Shown in pieces: positions 11,343 through 23,700 of a DNA stretch of 64,000 nucleotides (the stretch's first letter is position 1; the number at the start of each line of letters is the position of its first letter). The translations under genes were made by a program, and so were the position numbers. Source of the stretch: Marasmius tenuissimus (lineage: Eukaryota; Basidiomycota; Agaricomycetes; Agaricales; Marasmiaceae); assembly GCA_029532415.1 (NCBI GenBank), contig JAQOTA010000023.1, positions 744,001-808,000 on the forward strand, in the 5' to 3' direction. The notes beneath the pieces were generated by a model that worked only from the letters and a program-made list of their open reading frames with translations, was not told the DNA's origin and did no database searches.

Positions 11343-12021
11343 CAGTGGGGTTTTCATCAAGAATCCCCAAGCAATCTGTACAATTAGTATTCAGAGGATA
11401 TAAAGCTATTCCACTTGTTGGGTAGTTAGTTGACTCGGGAGTGCTTCTGGAGAGACATTAGAGCAGAATAGAACTTTGTTTGCCCAAACCTAGAAAATCC
11501 ATTGAACACTTGCCTGACCTTGACTTTGCATTGTTTGTCTGCAACGCCAACTTGACTGGCTGAGCTATTGTTGAACTTCCGAAGCTAATTGGGCTGAGGA
11601 TATTGTTCGCCGTTGACAGTTGGTCTTCAGTTATTGACAGACTTGATTGGAGTCTTATTGCCATTGTTTGATTTCATTGTCTTGTTGCCCCTCACTGTTT
11701 GAGTGGTTCTGAAGCTAGTTGAAGCCTAAGAACGCACTTCTGAAGCACCAAACAAACTCTACACTTCCTGAAACAACCTATAAACCTCTCTTCTGAACCC
11801 CACTTTTGACCTCTGAACTGGTTTCAGAGGCGAAGCTACCTTAGTTGGATAGTTTCTTGAGTCAGATTTCCTTCAGCCTACTATTGCAGTCTGGCTAAGA
11901 GCAGAACCTACGATCAACACCAATCCCCGATTCCCGCACCCTTCAGCTACACTCTTGAGTGTTGGGAGGATTTGACCTACGAGTTAGATTTTATTATACA
12001 CCACGAGTGGCACTTTACATC

Positions 12022-12036
12022 TGGAGCCCACTGCGA
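12022..12036 (+). promoter_or_regulatory. Gypsy primer-binding site
   Basis: Two bases after the LTR end, the sequence TGGAGCCCACTGCG begins with the TGG expected to pair with a tRNA CCA-3' terminus. I cannot say which tRNA is used. Confidence 0.5.
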
Positions 12037-12189
12037 GGGAAGGATCCAGTTTAGAGTGTACTAGTGGTAGATAGTGAAGTCTGTTCAAGAATCATACAAC
12101 TTTTGCTGTTTCGTCCAAGTTAGGAAGTCACCGTACATTCACACCGATTGAGCTTCACTTCCAAAGCTCAGTTACTCAAAAGAGATTGC

Positions 12190-14714
12190 TCCAGTTTTAA
12201 GGAACAAAATTCCTAGAGACTCAGCGACCTCATCTGTAGCTGGTTCAGGGTCAGTCAACGACTATCTGCCTACCAGAAGAACAAGAAAGAAGAATCCGGT
12301 TACTCTGGGAGCTTTTGAAGAAGAAACACCTGTACAGGAGGAAACCACACCTCTGAAGATCCATGTTTTGGGATTTGGTTCTGAAGACTCAGAATTAAGC
12401 CCTCTCACAGACTTGTCTGAGGAAGTAGACAGACAAGTCAGATTTCGGGACAAAGAGTCACTAATGCAGGAACTACCTCCGGCAGGGCTTGGCATACCAG
12501 AGTCGGACTTTACTTTTCAAACCCCTCAGGAACGAGTAAACCTCGATCTTAACACTGCAATCTTGGGACTTAGATTTCTCAATATCATTAGAAAGAATGA
12601 CAAGCTTCAGAAGAAGATCATTCGGAAACGAAGTAGGAAGGACCCAGAGTTTCGCCTAGAACAAAAGAGAAAGGCAGCGCTCCGGGGCTTTCATCATCAG
12701 AAGTTCAAAGTTTGTATACTACCACCAGAAGAGAAATCAGATTCCAAAGAAACAATGACAGAACACATAATGAGAGAAAGTTGGAGAGATCTGACTGATG
12801 TGCAGAAAGAACAGGTGGCATCTGAAAAGGGGAAGGTGCATAAGTTCCTAATGGTGTTTCAGGGCAATATGGAAGACAAATGGCTCTGTTGATTTGACAA
12901 TGTTAAAGCAGCCTTTGTTGCGAAAAAGATCACTATGAATGAAGTAAAGATATTTTGTGCTATTAGTAGCATGAGTTATGAACTTCAGAAGGAAGTAGAG
13001 ACTCTTAAATCGAGCAGAGGACGCAGCTGGGAGGAATTCAAGAAAGAAATTGAAAGTGCATAGGCTATAGACGCCAAGTATGGAAGCCATGAAGCTCTGA
13101 GAAGGGTCATTGATTGTCAGGAACACAGCAAGTGACTAGGAAGCCCCTCAGGCTACTGTCAAGGTCAAGGGATCAAAGAAGGATAGATAGACTGTGAGTA
13201 GGACATAGACTACACATTACATGCTGGAAACAAGCACTATGTGACGAAGTTGTCAGACTGAGGAACTATCTACAGAGGCCATGAGTATATATGACAGAAC
13301 TAAGCTGTACTATGATCATGGGAACAAAGGTAAAAGAGGATAAATGAAAGAACAATGATCAAGATCAAAGGAATGTTGTAGAAACATATAGAACATCAAA
13401 GAATAACTTGTACATCAGTATCAAGATGGAAACCATATCGAATGATGAAGGACATCATGGGATGATCTATGGGAACCAAAGTGCGATGCTGGGAACATGT
13501 AACAAGATGAAATGAAGGGAAAATCATGGAAGAAAGACCTGGGACCAAGGAAAGGAAAAAACAGTAGGGTAATTTGTAACATTGATGAGTTCACTACAAT
13601 GTCCCTACAAGTGTCAGAGTCTAGATTCAATGCCTTTGTTTGGAGGTTCCAAATGGAAGCAACGGAACTTCAGACGCCTCCGGCATTGCTGTCCAACAAG
13701 ACATTAGTAGATATGTTTCTGAAAGTGTTTGATTATATGGCGATGAAAGCCATTGTGGATGGATTGCAGATTAGAGCCCAAATGAAAGCTCAGACAGGGG
13801 GAGGCAATGCAGAAGAAAGCGAAAGACAGAAGCAAGACCCTTACACCCTGGAGGAAGTGATTGGTCAGGTGGAGATGATTATGAAGTCTGGGAGCGGATA
13901 TACCTACATGCAGACCTCCTCGGAATCAAAGATGAAGAGGGATGCTGCAGAGGTGCCCATACCAAGAGAGGTTCGGCAGGGTACACTTAGAACACCTGGA
14001 AAGTCTGAACCAGTGAAAAAGATGGAATTGGACGATGATACCATGAAGGTGCTAGCGGAAGTGGATACCTACAATACAAAGCTGAAAACCTTCTAGTCAG
14101 ACATGGAACAGTTCCAGACTAGGGTCATTGAGAATCTGCAGAAATCCAAGAAGACGTTGGATAATAATTTGGTGGAACTGCGGAAGCTGATCATGACTTC
14201 GGCGACAAGAGAAACGCCAAAGGCATCCTATTCTAGTGGGTACAAACCACCTATGAAGACAGGAACTGCAATGCTGGGGAAAGCAGCTCAGGATATGTTG
14301 ACAGGAACTACTTGTTTCATGTGTGGCAAAAACAGGTATATGGTGCCAGAATGTGATTATCAGGAGGAATGTATCAAGAAAGGATGGATACGGAAGGGTG
14401 ATGGGGGAAAGTATGTCTTATACAATGGCTCTCTGGTACCTTTCGTAAGATTCGGCGAGAACAAGCAGAGATGGGAAACCATCAAGGAGAAAGCTGAGGC
14501 TAACCACTGGCCTAACACCAGTGGAGGGGAAGACCCTACGGCAGTATTGTTCGTGACTGAGCAAGAACCAGGCCGGGAGAGCTTCATGCAGAAGACAGCC
14601 CCTGATATAGTGGATTACCCGTTAATTAAGGAAATGGCTGGCAGACTCGGATCAATGGAGGATGTGATGGAATCCTACCTTAATATGAAGTCAAAGGATG
14701 AGTCAAAAAACTAG
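12190..14714 (+). pseudogene. Gypsy gag (broken)
   Basis: The Gag reading is open from about 12190 (no ATG seen). It continues through stops at 12890 (TGA) and 13062 (TAG), shifts frame before 13512, passes another TAG at 14094, and ends at 14714. The N-terminal part is basic then acidic, followed by a helical capsid-like region. A C-terminal zinc knuckle of CX2CX4-X-X4C form occurs near 14313-14354, but the expected His is Tyr (CFMCGKNRYMVPEC). The length, around 780 codons, is long for Gag. No functional protein can be made from this copy. Confidence 0.65.
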
Positions 14715-16227
14715 AACGACCAAGGATGGAGCGCAGAAGCTCACCTCGGAAGAGTTCTGTGACTCCGGAGGTTCCACAGGTAGTAATACCACCAGCCCCA
14801 TGAGCTATTAGAGAGTGGAAGCGGAAGCAAGAAAATAAAGAAAAACCACAAAGACAAGTTAGAATTTCTGAGCCTGAGGTTTCTGTTTCTGTTCGACCTA
14901 ATACACCACCTCTGAAGCGTAGGGAGATTAGAGCGGTTGTACCAACAATTAATACCCATGCATCTTCAGATGAGGAGGATGAACCCTCCAAGGAATCTGT
15001 AAGTGTAAACCCCCGTAGGAGGAAAGACTGGGCGAGATAAGGACGCGACCCCGGTGACTATGCCACCTCCTTTGGCGAAACACACTTTTGACGATGTACC
15101 AGCGGTAACCAGACCGGCTATACCCAGAGATCACGTCGTCTCTATTAGTGATGTTGCGGGGAATGTTCGTCATGTCACCCCGAACACGGATACCCTAAGA
15201 CTTTCAAAGGGACCACACAGGCCACAAGGTCCAGGCGCTTTGGAAGCACCCAAAAGGACACTTATTAAGTCCACAGACGTGGAGGAAGATATTGTGGAGA
15301 GGATGATGAAGCAAGAGCTTTCTGTGACGCAGGAGGAGTTGCTAGCCATTTCTCCAGGAGTTAAGAAGATCTTCCAACGCATAGCTCAAAATCGAGCTAT
15401 TCAACATACTTCGGTGGAGTCTTTTATTCAGGAGATTGCCTCTGAGGACATTGAGAAAGTTGAGAAAGTGATTGGCACAGAAGCATTGTATGTTTGTTCA
15501 AGTATCTGACATGGACCTAGATGAACAGTTCGAAGTTCTGAAGGTCGCAGTTGGAGATTTGCCCACTAGGGCGGTGGTTCAGAGGGACATTACTGAAGTG
15601 TTTCGACAAGATATAGAGTCGAGCGACCACAGCAAGATCATTATTGTTGCAAGCACCTCGGATGCACTGAGGCAGGTATATCCTAAGATCAACCAATCAG
15701 ATGAGGTAGAAAGCATCTTGGATAGCAGGTCACAGATCATTGCCATGGATATGATGGTCGCTGTTGGGCTTGGTGTACATTGGGACCCAGACACGGTTAT
15801 TCATATGCACAGTGCAAATGGACAGTTGAAGAAGATGAGGGGACTGGCTCGTAATGTGCCTTTCCACTTCAGTGACTTGACATTCTACTTGCAACTGCAC
15901 ATCTTAGATAGCGCACTGTACAAAGTGCTACTAGGACAGCCATTTGATGTATTAACAGAATCACAAGTTCACAACTATGCCGATGGGTATCAGGAATTGA
16001 CCATCCAATGCCCTAACTCAGGACAGAGGTTGACAATGGGAACTTATCCGAGGGGACAGGGTAAGAAAATTGTGCCTTGGAAGACTGAGCACACCCTGAA
16101 AGACATGGGACGACCCTCGGAGGAACAGCAGTCTGCTGAAGAAACAGAAAGTGATAAGGAACAGCCTCAAGATAATAACTACTCTTCGAAGGAGGTTGGA
16201 AATTTTCACGATACCTTGATGAACTGA
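14715..16227 (+). pseudogene. Gypsy aspartic protease region (broken)
   Basis: The frame shifts between 15509 and 15472. The protease-like section at 15640-16050 contains LDSRSQII where retropepsins have a D-(S/T)-G triad, so the catalytic Gly is replaced by Arg. Downstream, ARNVPFHFSD and VLLGQPFD match the flap and C-terminal parts of Ty3/gypsy proteases. The preceding segment is a charged linker rich in Pro and Arg. Family assignment rests on these segments. Confidence 0.65.
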
Positions 16228-16244
16228 TCCCAGATCAGGGAGAG

Positions 16245-17876
16245 GTGGCCATAGTACTTGAAGTGGATGAAGCTGGGCAAGTCCATATCACGAAAGTCAA
16301 GATTCCAGATCAGAGAAAATTTGATAATAGAGAGCTTGCGGAAGCATTTATGCTGGCCTCCAAGCCAGAGGAAGCTGAAGCGGCAGAAATGCTCGATGCA
16401 TATGTCAACCAAACCATTGAGGATGGAAAGTGTGCATATAGTACTTGGTGTGAGAGTCTGGATCAGGAACCTCTGAAGCGGACTGTCTCCTCATACATAC
16501 AGAGACCATGACCTGAGAGGAAAGGACCACCACCTCGGAAGATGGTGTCTCGGCCTAGTACTGTCCCTAGATCAAAGTACAAAGCTGTATTTTCAAAGAA
16601 ATTCCCAAAGGAACTTGATAGACTACAAAGGTTCAAGATTAGAAAGCTCGGAGCCTGGAGAAAACTTATGGACGTCTTAGATTTCATATTGGACTACGGA
16701 CAAACAGAACTGATAGATGCTTTTGAACAAAACCTTGGGACTGACCCCTCCAAGACTGGATTCGAGGGCGAGCTAGCGAAGGTCATTATTCGAGAGCTTG
16801 CAGCTCGGAAACAACGGGAATCCAAACCCGGCCAGCTACCTAACCTGTTTTCGATGTTACTTGCGGAACTCAGTGACTTAGGGAGGGTCTTTGAACAAAT
16901 AAAAGAAATTAGAAAAGAGCATATGCAGTTTGAAGGGTGTCAGTTGGACAGTGAGGAATTGACAGAGTTCTTGAGTAACGATACTCTACATCAGATTCTT
17001 GTCTATGGATGGTTGCGACATCCAGATAACAGTGCTGGAGTCGGGAAGGTGCTTTGGATGTTTGAAACCATGGATCAGATTTGTGAAGAAGGTGGCTCGG
17101 AGGCTGATGTCACCGAGGTATTCTCGCAGTTTGAACTGGGCTCTGAGGATCTACAAACAGTGAAGTCGGTGTTTGGGAAATACAAACCAGTTGCCTTAAA
17201 GGTGAAACCTGTCAAGGCTCCGCTGCCGGGAGAGTTCAGAGTGGAAAGGAATATTGAAGGGGATCCATTGGCAGATCTACCTGAACTGCCTATTCACCCT
17301 CCTGAATTTCAACTGACAGGTCGATATACGGAAGAAAGAAAAGCCATCATAGACCAGAACCATGCAGAAGAGTTTCTATGGAAAGAAGAGCATAAATTGA
17401 TGCATTATCTTATGATGGTGCATGAGTCTGTGTTTGCCTGGAGTCCGGAGGAAGGAGGATCATTCAGAACCGACTTCTTCCCACCGGTCAAGTTTCCTGT
17501 TCTACCGCACACACCTTGGGTAGAGAGAAACATACCAATCCCACCTGGGATTTTCAAACAAGTATGTGGCATTATTAAGGATAAGATTAATGTGGGGGTC
17601 TACAAACCTTCAAGTTCCTTGTATTGATCTAAATGGTTTTGTGTTCTTAAGAAGGATGGCAAGAGCCTCCAACTTGTGCATAGCTTGGAACCCTTGAACA
17701 CTGTGACTATTCAGTATTTGGGCATTCCTCCAGCAACTGCAGAAGTGGCAGCAGGTTTCTCTGGACGGTCGTGCATTGGTCTCCTAGACATTTATGTGGG
17801 GTATGATGAACACCTCATTGATGAAGATTCAAGAGACTTAACGACTTTCCAAATGCCCTTTGGACCTCACAGACTA
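16245..17876 (+). pseudogene. Gypsy RT, N-terminal part, split by copia-1
   Basis: A linker of about 300 codons leads into a Ty3/gypsy reverse transcriptase: the FFPPVKFPVLPHTPWVERN entry, then (after TGA at 17625) SKWFCVLKKDGKSLQLVHSLEPLN, LLDIYVGYDE and SRDLTTFQMPFGPHRL. At 17876 the frame is cut by the copia LTR and resumes at 27890. DxYVGYDE is the first metal-binding motif of the palm. Confidence 0.8.
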
Positions 17877-18383
17877 TGTTGAACGTGATGGATATCATGT
17901 GATACATTGTTGACGTGTTATTTACGCGTCAACACACTATTTATAGAGCTACGCCTCTATGAACACTTGCGCTCTCATGCAAGAAGAATCTACGTAGCTA
18001 TTGCTTCACAAATGATACTGTAGATACTCACTACGTAGTACTTGCATCAGGTATGATGCTCATAGTCCTTAGTGCGAGGCACAATGGATTTTAGTAGTTA
18101 AGCAGGCCAATAGGAACACAGACACACTCATTAGTATTATGACTATACGGCTAAATACCTACTTCTAGTAGTAGTTTCATACAATGGTAATGACTCTTAC
18201 ATGTACTGAAACTTGTGTATAAAAGCTGGTATTCCAAGGCCTTAAGCCTTAGGACAATCTACTCAATTATCGCCTCTCAAGCATCTCAAAGCACTCTAAC
18301 TACTAGCTCTACAAGCTATCTAACCCAAGGTGAGGTTTAGGACGTTATAACCCACTGTGCAGTTTGACTATGCTGGCTCATCA
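17877..18383 (+). repeat. Copia-1 5' LTR
   Basis: The LTR is 507 bp, TGTTGAACG..CTCATCA, with a TATAAAA box at 18218-18224. I count three differences from the 3' LTR (two A/G, one C/A). An imperfect hairpin, GTTGACGTG / CGCGTCAAC, lies 28-52 bp from the left end. Confidence 0.92.
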
Positions 18384-18395
18384 GGTTATGGGCCC
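18384..18395 (+). promoter_or_regulatory. Copia-1 primer-binding site (initiator tRNA-Met anticodon arm)
   Basis: GGTTATGGGCCC directly follows the LTR. It is the complement of GGGCCCATAACC, the anticodon stem-loop of eukaryotic initiator tRNA-Met, with the CAT anticodon inside. This is the half-tRNA priming arrangement known for Drosophila copia. Confidence 0.7.
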
Positions 18396-19838
18396 CGCAA
18401 CAGGCGGCAGGTCGATGTTATGATCGGAGTAGTTGGATAACTTTCCGGTGTCACCGCCGTCCTAGCGGACATCCTAACCGCTTGGGTTAGTGAAGTCTCT
18501 AGCGATGAGCAGGCTATGTCTGGTGGTGTAGTAGGGTACCCCTTCGACACTTTCTACATTCCCTCTATGTCCCTGTACCCCTTGCATGTCATATGAACGC
18601 ATGTACATACTAATGGCTGGGATTCACTTTCTATTCGCAGCAAGACCCTACTGGGCCAATTCCTAGATTGTCTCAAAGTGATAACCCAGATTGTGCCTTG
18701 ACCATATATTGTCATGGCATGATGCTGCCGGAAATCCAACTGTTGGGGGTGGTCCTCGGCTGTACAGCTTCGGCTGGAGAGGCACCTTTTGGGATGTCCA
18801 TGGAACTGTGCTTCTAAACCAGTTTGCCATGATGTCCAAAGGCTGAAAAATGCCGTGGTCAAATGACTGTTACAACTGGGATTTCTTATGATATAGTTAT
18901 ACATATCAAAACGGCCACTTTAGTCAGGGACTCCTTGCCCATATGACCTCCGATTCAGATTATTGTTAGACCCTAGTATCTCCATTGGTTATTTCTGTCA
19001 ACCTTACGCTTATGGCGTGGAGGAAGCGGAATGTACTCCATGTCACAAACTGCCACTATTCTTTTGTCCTGTCCACCCCGGTGCCGGCCCTACTTCCCTG
19101 GATCTTGCCATTTACCATCACCAGAGTCATTCCAATCAATTCTCCCATCGACATAGCATTGGCACCTGTCATCCTCATTTACTTATTGAGCCATATCAGT
19201 TATTTTGGTCTTTCATCATGGAACAATCATCTTTTGATCTCTTTCTCATACCTTACCATTGGTTACAACTATACATGTTTGGTTTGACTTCCCCGCTTTT
19301 CTCTCATGGATACTTTTGACAGTTCTCATCATTTCATTCATTCCTTGTGATGCATATTCTCATATATACTCATGGTCTCTGTAGGTAGTTTCCCAGCTTG
19401 TCCACTTTGTCTCCCCACCACTTGTAGCACTTGTGCTGGGTTGAGCTTTTGGCTGCTCAATCTACTCTTTTACTTTTCTATCAACTAGTCTTATCTCTGA
19501 GTGAGTTCAGGTGGCTTGAGAGGTTTCTTCACAGAGGCCATTCGTGACACTCCATGGAACGATTTAGAACTCTAATAATAATATTCTTCAGGCATATGGA
19601 AGACGTTTGCTAGTCTGGGATTGAGACCAGATAGCATGAAGGAATCACCAGACATATACACACTGGAGGTTACGCCCTAAGACCATTGCAAATTGGCTGG
19701 GACTACATAACCAGATTAACTCCCCTGCATGTTCTGTTGTGATGACCTACCTGGTAGCAGCACTGTCGAATCTCCTGATCATTTATTCTTTTAATAAAGA
19801 AAATAGAATGCTCACGGGATTTTCGGCAGAAACCAAAT
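18396..19838 (+). other. 1.45-kb leader of copia-1
   Basis: The region separates the primer-binding site from the Gag start. No reading frame here resembles a retrotransposon protein. It is C/T-rich on the plus strand, with short open frames only. It could be a long packaging leader or hold an older insertion that I cannot delimit. Confidence 0.5.
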
Positions 19839-21192
19839 ATGTCTCACAATTCACAAGAACACACCAATGAACCCAAGATCATCATTGCCAGACAACCCGA
19901 TGGTGAAAACTATTGAGTTTCTCAGGCTGAAGGAGAAACGTTCAGTATCAGGGCTCCCTCGAACCAGCCCCTCCGAACGTATAATCCTTACTCTCAAAGG
20001 GTTTATAACAATGCCCAGCAGCCTCTTTACGCACAGGCAGCTGAAGCCACACTTCCCACAGGTCAGGGAGCTCTTAACAGTGTTCCTATGTTGGCACAGG
20101 ACGGATCTAATTGGAAGGAGTTTATCCGCGCGCTCAAAGCATACTTTTGTACCCAGGGAAATGCTAAGGTTCTCACTGAATCGAAGCCTGATTCCCCTGC
20201 AGCTGACGCAACGGAAGCTGTCAAGAGTGAATACAGAACTTGGCAGGACCGAAACGAAAAATGCTTCGGAGCACTTCAAATGCGCACATACCCTATCCAT
20301 GATGCTATCCTTGATCCGGATTCTGTAATTGATTGTATTTCGAATATTAAAGCAAACTATGGTTCTGAAAACACGGTTCAACTTCTCAATATGTATACCA
20401 ACCTCCATTCGGTGGTTTTCCCAGAGCCCAGTTGCTGGTATCAATTACATGGCTACCCAGCGACACAAACTTAAGGCTCAGGATGTTGAAATACCAGAAG
20501 CACTGTTTGTGTTAATGATCATAGCAAAACTTCCTAAATCATGGGCGAATCTCAAAGAATATGTGATTCGACTCAAAAAGGAAGATTTGAAGCTTTCCGA
20601 AATCATATCAATTATTACCAACACATGGAATGCTAGGACTGGTGGACATTCTGGACCAGAAGTATATACTGCTGCCTATAACACCAAGATTTCTGGTGTC
20701 CCTAAATTTAAGTCTGCGCCTAATTGGTCTGGTCAGTCTGGATCATCTGGTAACAAGTCTGGTGGTAAGCCCAATGGGGGCAATCATTCTAATCAGAACA
20801 ACTACCAGAACCAGAACCAGAATAATAATAACCAGAACCAGCAGGGTTCTTCAAAGAAGAAGAACAACAAGAAAGGCAAAGGCAAGGGAAAAGGCAAAAA
20901 GCAGAACAAGCCTAAGCAAGGGGGGCAAAAATCGCACATTGCCGCTCTAGATGCTCAGCAATGTTCTGTTTTAGAAGCAGAATTCTCTCAACCCCAGAGC
21001 GTTCACATATCCATTCATGAGCAAGCAAGCGAAACAGTAACATACAGAGTTCCAGTTGACGAGCATTTGTCGATTGAATATCCGGATAATCAAGTACCAC
21101 GTCAGTTACTTGATTTGCAACATGAAGCAGAAGTTGAAGAACCACAAACTTTGGCAGAAGCTTTTGAGCAATATCCGCACTTAAACTTTTGA
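19839..21192 (+). pseudogene. Copia-1 gag (broken)
   Basis: The start ATG at 19839 is followed by an in-frame TGA at 19914-19916, then a copia Gag helical domain (about 20090-20640: NWKEFIRALKAYF, KLPKSWANLKEY). A one-base frameshift lies near 20425. The tail is Asn/Gln-rich (20745-20860), then Lys/Gly-rich (20860-20925), a likely nucleic-acid-binding segment in place of a zinc knuckle. It ends at TGA 21190-21192, after which the same frame stays open. Confidence 0.75.
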
Positions 21193-23700
21193 CAGGCAAT
21201 GCGTATGTCGACTAGGAATCAAAGAGTTCAAAGACGGGAACAAGCTCGACGAGATAGGATTGCCTATAATCAAAGTTTCTCAGCTGGGATGGTATCAATT
21301 ACTGCCCAAAATGTTGAGGAACATATTCGTCACAATGAGCAAGTTCTTGATCAAGCTCGAATGGAGCAAGCAGATGACTCCTATAGTGATCTTGATTACC
21401 TTGAAGGATCAGATCTAGAGCGCTTTGAAGCCGCAGGACGTGCAGCAGAAGCTGCTGGTAGTGATGATGAGGATGAAGTCTATTCCCTCACTCTTCCTAA
21501 TCCTCGACAGGAAGAATACCATCCTGATGTCTCTGAACTCAGTAGTCCGGACGATGGAGTACCTAGTAGTGGAGAATTACCTCATCTTGTGCGAAGTTCT
21601 CAAGCACAAGTTTATGAATCTCAGATTCAGGAGCTACCTGTACAACAGATGGCATCTGACTCGGAAGCAGAAGTTGCATCCGAAGATTCATTTGAGGCTC
21701 GACCACCCAATAGCACCGAAGCTAGTGTGCCTTGGAAATACTCTCCACCTATTAGGACTTCTGCCAGTGCATTACCTAGTGAAGGATATAGTGGACTCTC
21801 AGCACTTGAAGTTTCCCAATCAGATCTGGCCAGATTATTCAATCAGCCAACAGATCAAGGGGTCGAAGAGCCTCAGGAGCATGGATCTGTATATGATCCA
21901 GACGCTCCTGTATCTCGTCTAAACTCTCTCTTGTGCCATACACCTGATCAATATTGGCCACATGAGACTTACGACCCTGAATTTGGTGAACATTGGGCAA
22001 ACCAGAGACCACCTTCTCCTCCTTTCGCTCCCCCGTACGCATCTGTGAATGATGTCTGATATGCCCATACATTCGATCCGAATGATTATGTCTTTGTCAA
22101 ATATGACAAGAAAGAACTATTTCGTTTCCTGAACGAATACAAATAATGGCATGTGAGCACTGATAGGATGTACGAAATCGCGGTTAGACCCTACGATTAT
22201 CCTACAGAGTTTGCAAACGAAAATCTCCATCATCCTGCTATGTTAACCAGGAAATCGGGGATGTATCTGCCATCAGGATACAAAGAAGATCATATGGATC
22301 ACATTATCGAGAAAGTCTGGAGAAGATTTGGTCATTATAGACACAAGAATATCTACATCTTGGTTCGCACCAAGCTTGCGATGTTCTGCTATCCAATTGA
22401 CCAAAGCACATGTTATAACATGACTCCGAGACAAGCTGTATGGCAGGTCGAAGACAATACACAGATAAAGGCAGTATATGCGTTTACACCATCAGGGTAC
22501 TGGAAATGGGATGTGGATCATATCTCTCAAGTTATCATCAATATCAACAAGGTTGTCTGGAAAGATTGGATTCTTTTCAGAAAATCCGAAGACAAGAATG
22601 TTTATCATGTCTTCAAAGTTGATAAAGAGGATGAATTCCACGGAATGCCCACGCAGGCCCTGAACCCCATTTTTTGGGAATTAATGGTGTTATTAGGCAT
22701 AGAAGGAAAATGGTTACATGGTCTAGGCACATCTATCCAACGCAGTAGAGGTATGAGAATGATCAACCTTAGGGGAGATTGTTTCGAACCTGAGAACAAA
22801 GACAAGTTCACCAGGTTTGTTCCTAAAATCAAATTTAGTGAACTTCGAAACCCATACACCTACTTGTACCAATGGATAAACGAGATACCTTTTACACAAG
22901 TCTTTGAGCAAAAACTTTCTACAGGAATGACTCCGGAATACGAACCAGAACAATTCATGAGACTTTTTGCTAGACTTACGGAAGATCTCGTGCAAGACCC
23001 AGTGCCAATTCCTCCACCGACGCAATACTTCTCTATGCAGCCTGCATCAACTCTGGCTAGGCTACCCTCTGTCGATTTTACCTTTTGATCACCAGTACAA
23101 CGAAGTTCATCTGATCAAGCTCTTTCAAGAGCATCCGATCAACCACAACAGATCGCTTCCACAAGCAAAATTGTTGATAACCGCAGCCCAACTGGCATGG
23201 TGTCCGAACTTCCAGATTATCCTGGAGAAGGACCAACTTCGCCTGCATATGAAGTTGACCCATGGGTTACAGCAGCAAATGAGCCTCGCATCACTGAAGC
23301 AATCAAGAGAGCCCAGGAAACTGCAGATAACAGGCTGACTGATCTTCTTATGATCTCAGTCTTGGAAAGGCGTATTGAGGAAGTACAACTTAGCACTGCT
23401 GTGACTAATAGTCCAGATGCAGTACATGATGTTGACTTAATGAGGAGAAGGATTCAAGTAATTCAACGAATCCAACGGGAATCTGAATCTGCATTTCGAC
23501 TTGCAGAATACCAACTTGTCCGTGGCAGACGCATCAATGATATGTTGGATCTAATTATCCGACGATACAGAAATCTCATTGCTGATACCATGGAAAGTAC
23601 TGGTCAGAATACTCCTGTTGAGGAACATCGTACGCCAACTCCTGAACCGCCATCTCCTCCACCACCTGCACCTGCAACCTGGCAAGAAATGAATAATATC
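21193..23700 (+). pseudogene. Copia-1 accessory region between Gag and protease
   Basis: This region is not part of standard copia. The same frame as late gag runs on through TGA (21190 and 22057), TAA (22144) and TGA (23086). It encodes an acidic Ser/Glu/Asp-rich stretch (21199-22059), then a compact aromatic-rich domain of about 300 residues (22153-23088; Trp/Tyr-rich, MYEIAVRPYDYP at the start), then a helical, possibly coiled-coil section (23280-23590) with dense Arg/Glu heptad-like spacing and a Pro-rich linker. I do not recognise any of it. Confidence 0.6.

Larger units (their letters stand above)
9310..12019 (+). repeat. 2.71-kb gypsy LTR, left copy (plus orientation)
   Basis: It begins TGTAGCGCC and ends CACTTTACA, giving TG..CA termini. 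It matches 28323-31031 in inverted orientation over its whole length with few differences. An LTR of 2.7 kb is very long for a fungal Ty3/gypsy element. It contains a sense-strand TATA box at 11335, an antisense reading frame (9787-10628), and many dispersed copies of a (C/T)T(C/T)(G/A)GAGGC word. Confidence 0.85.
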
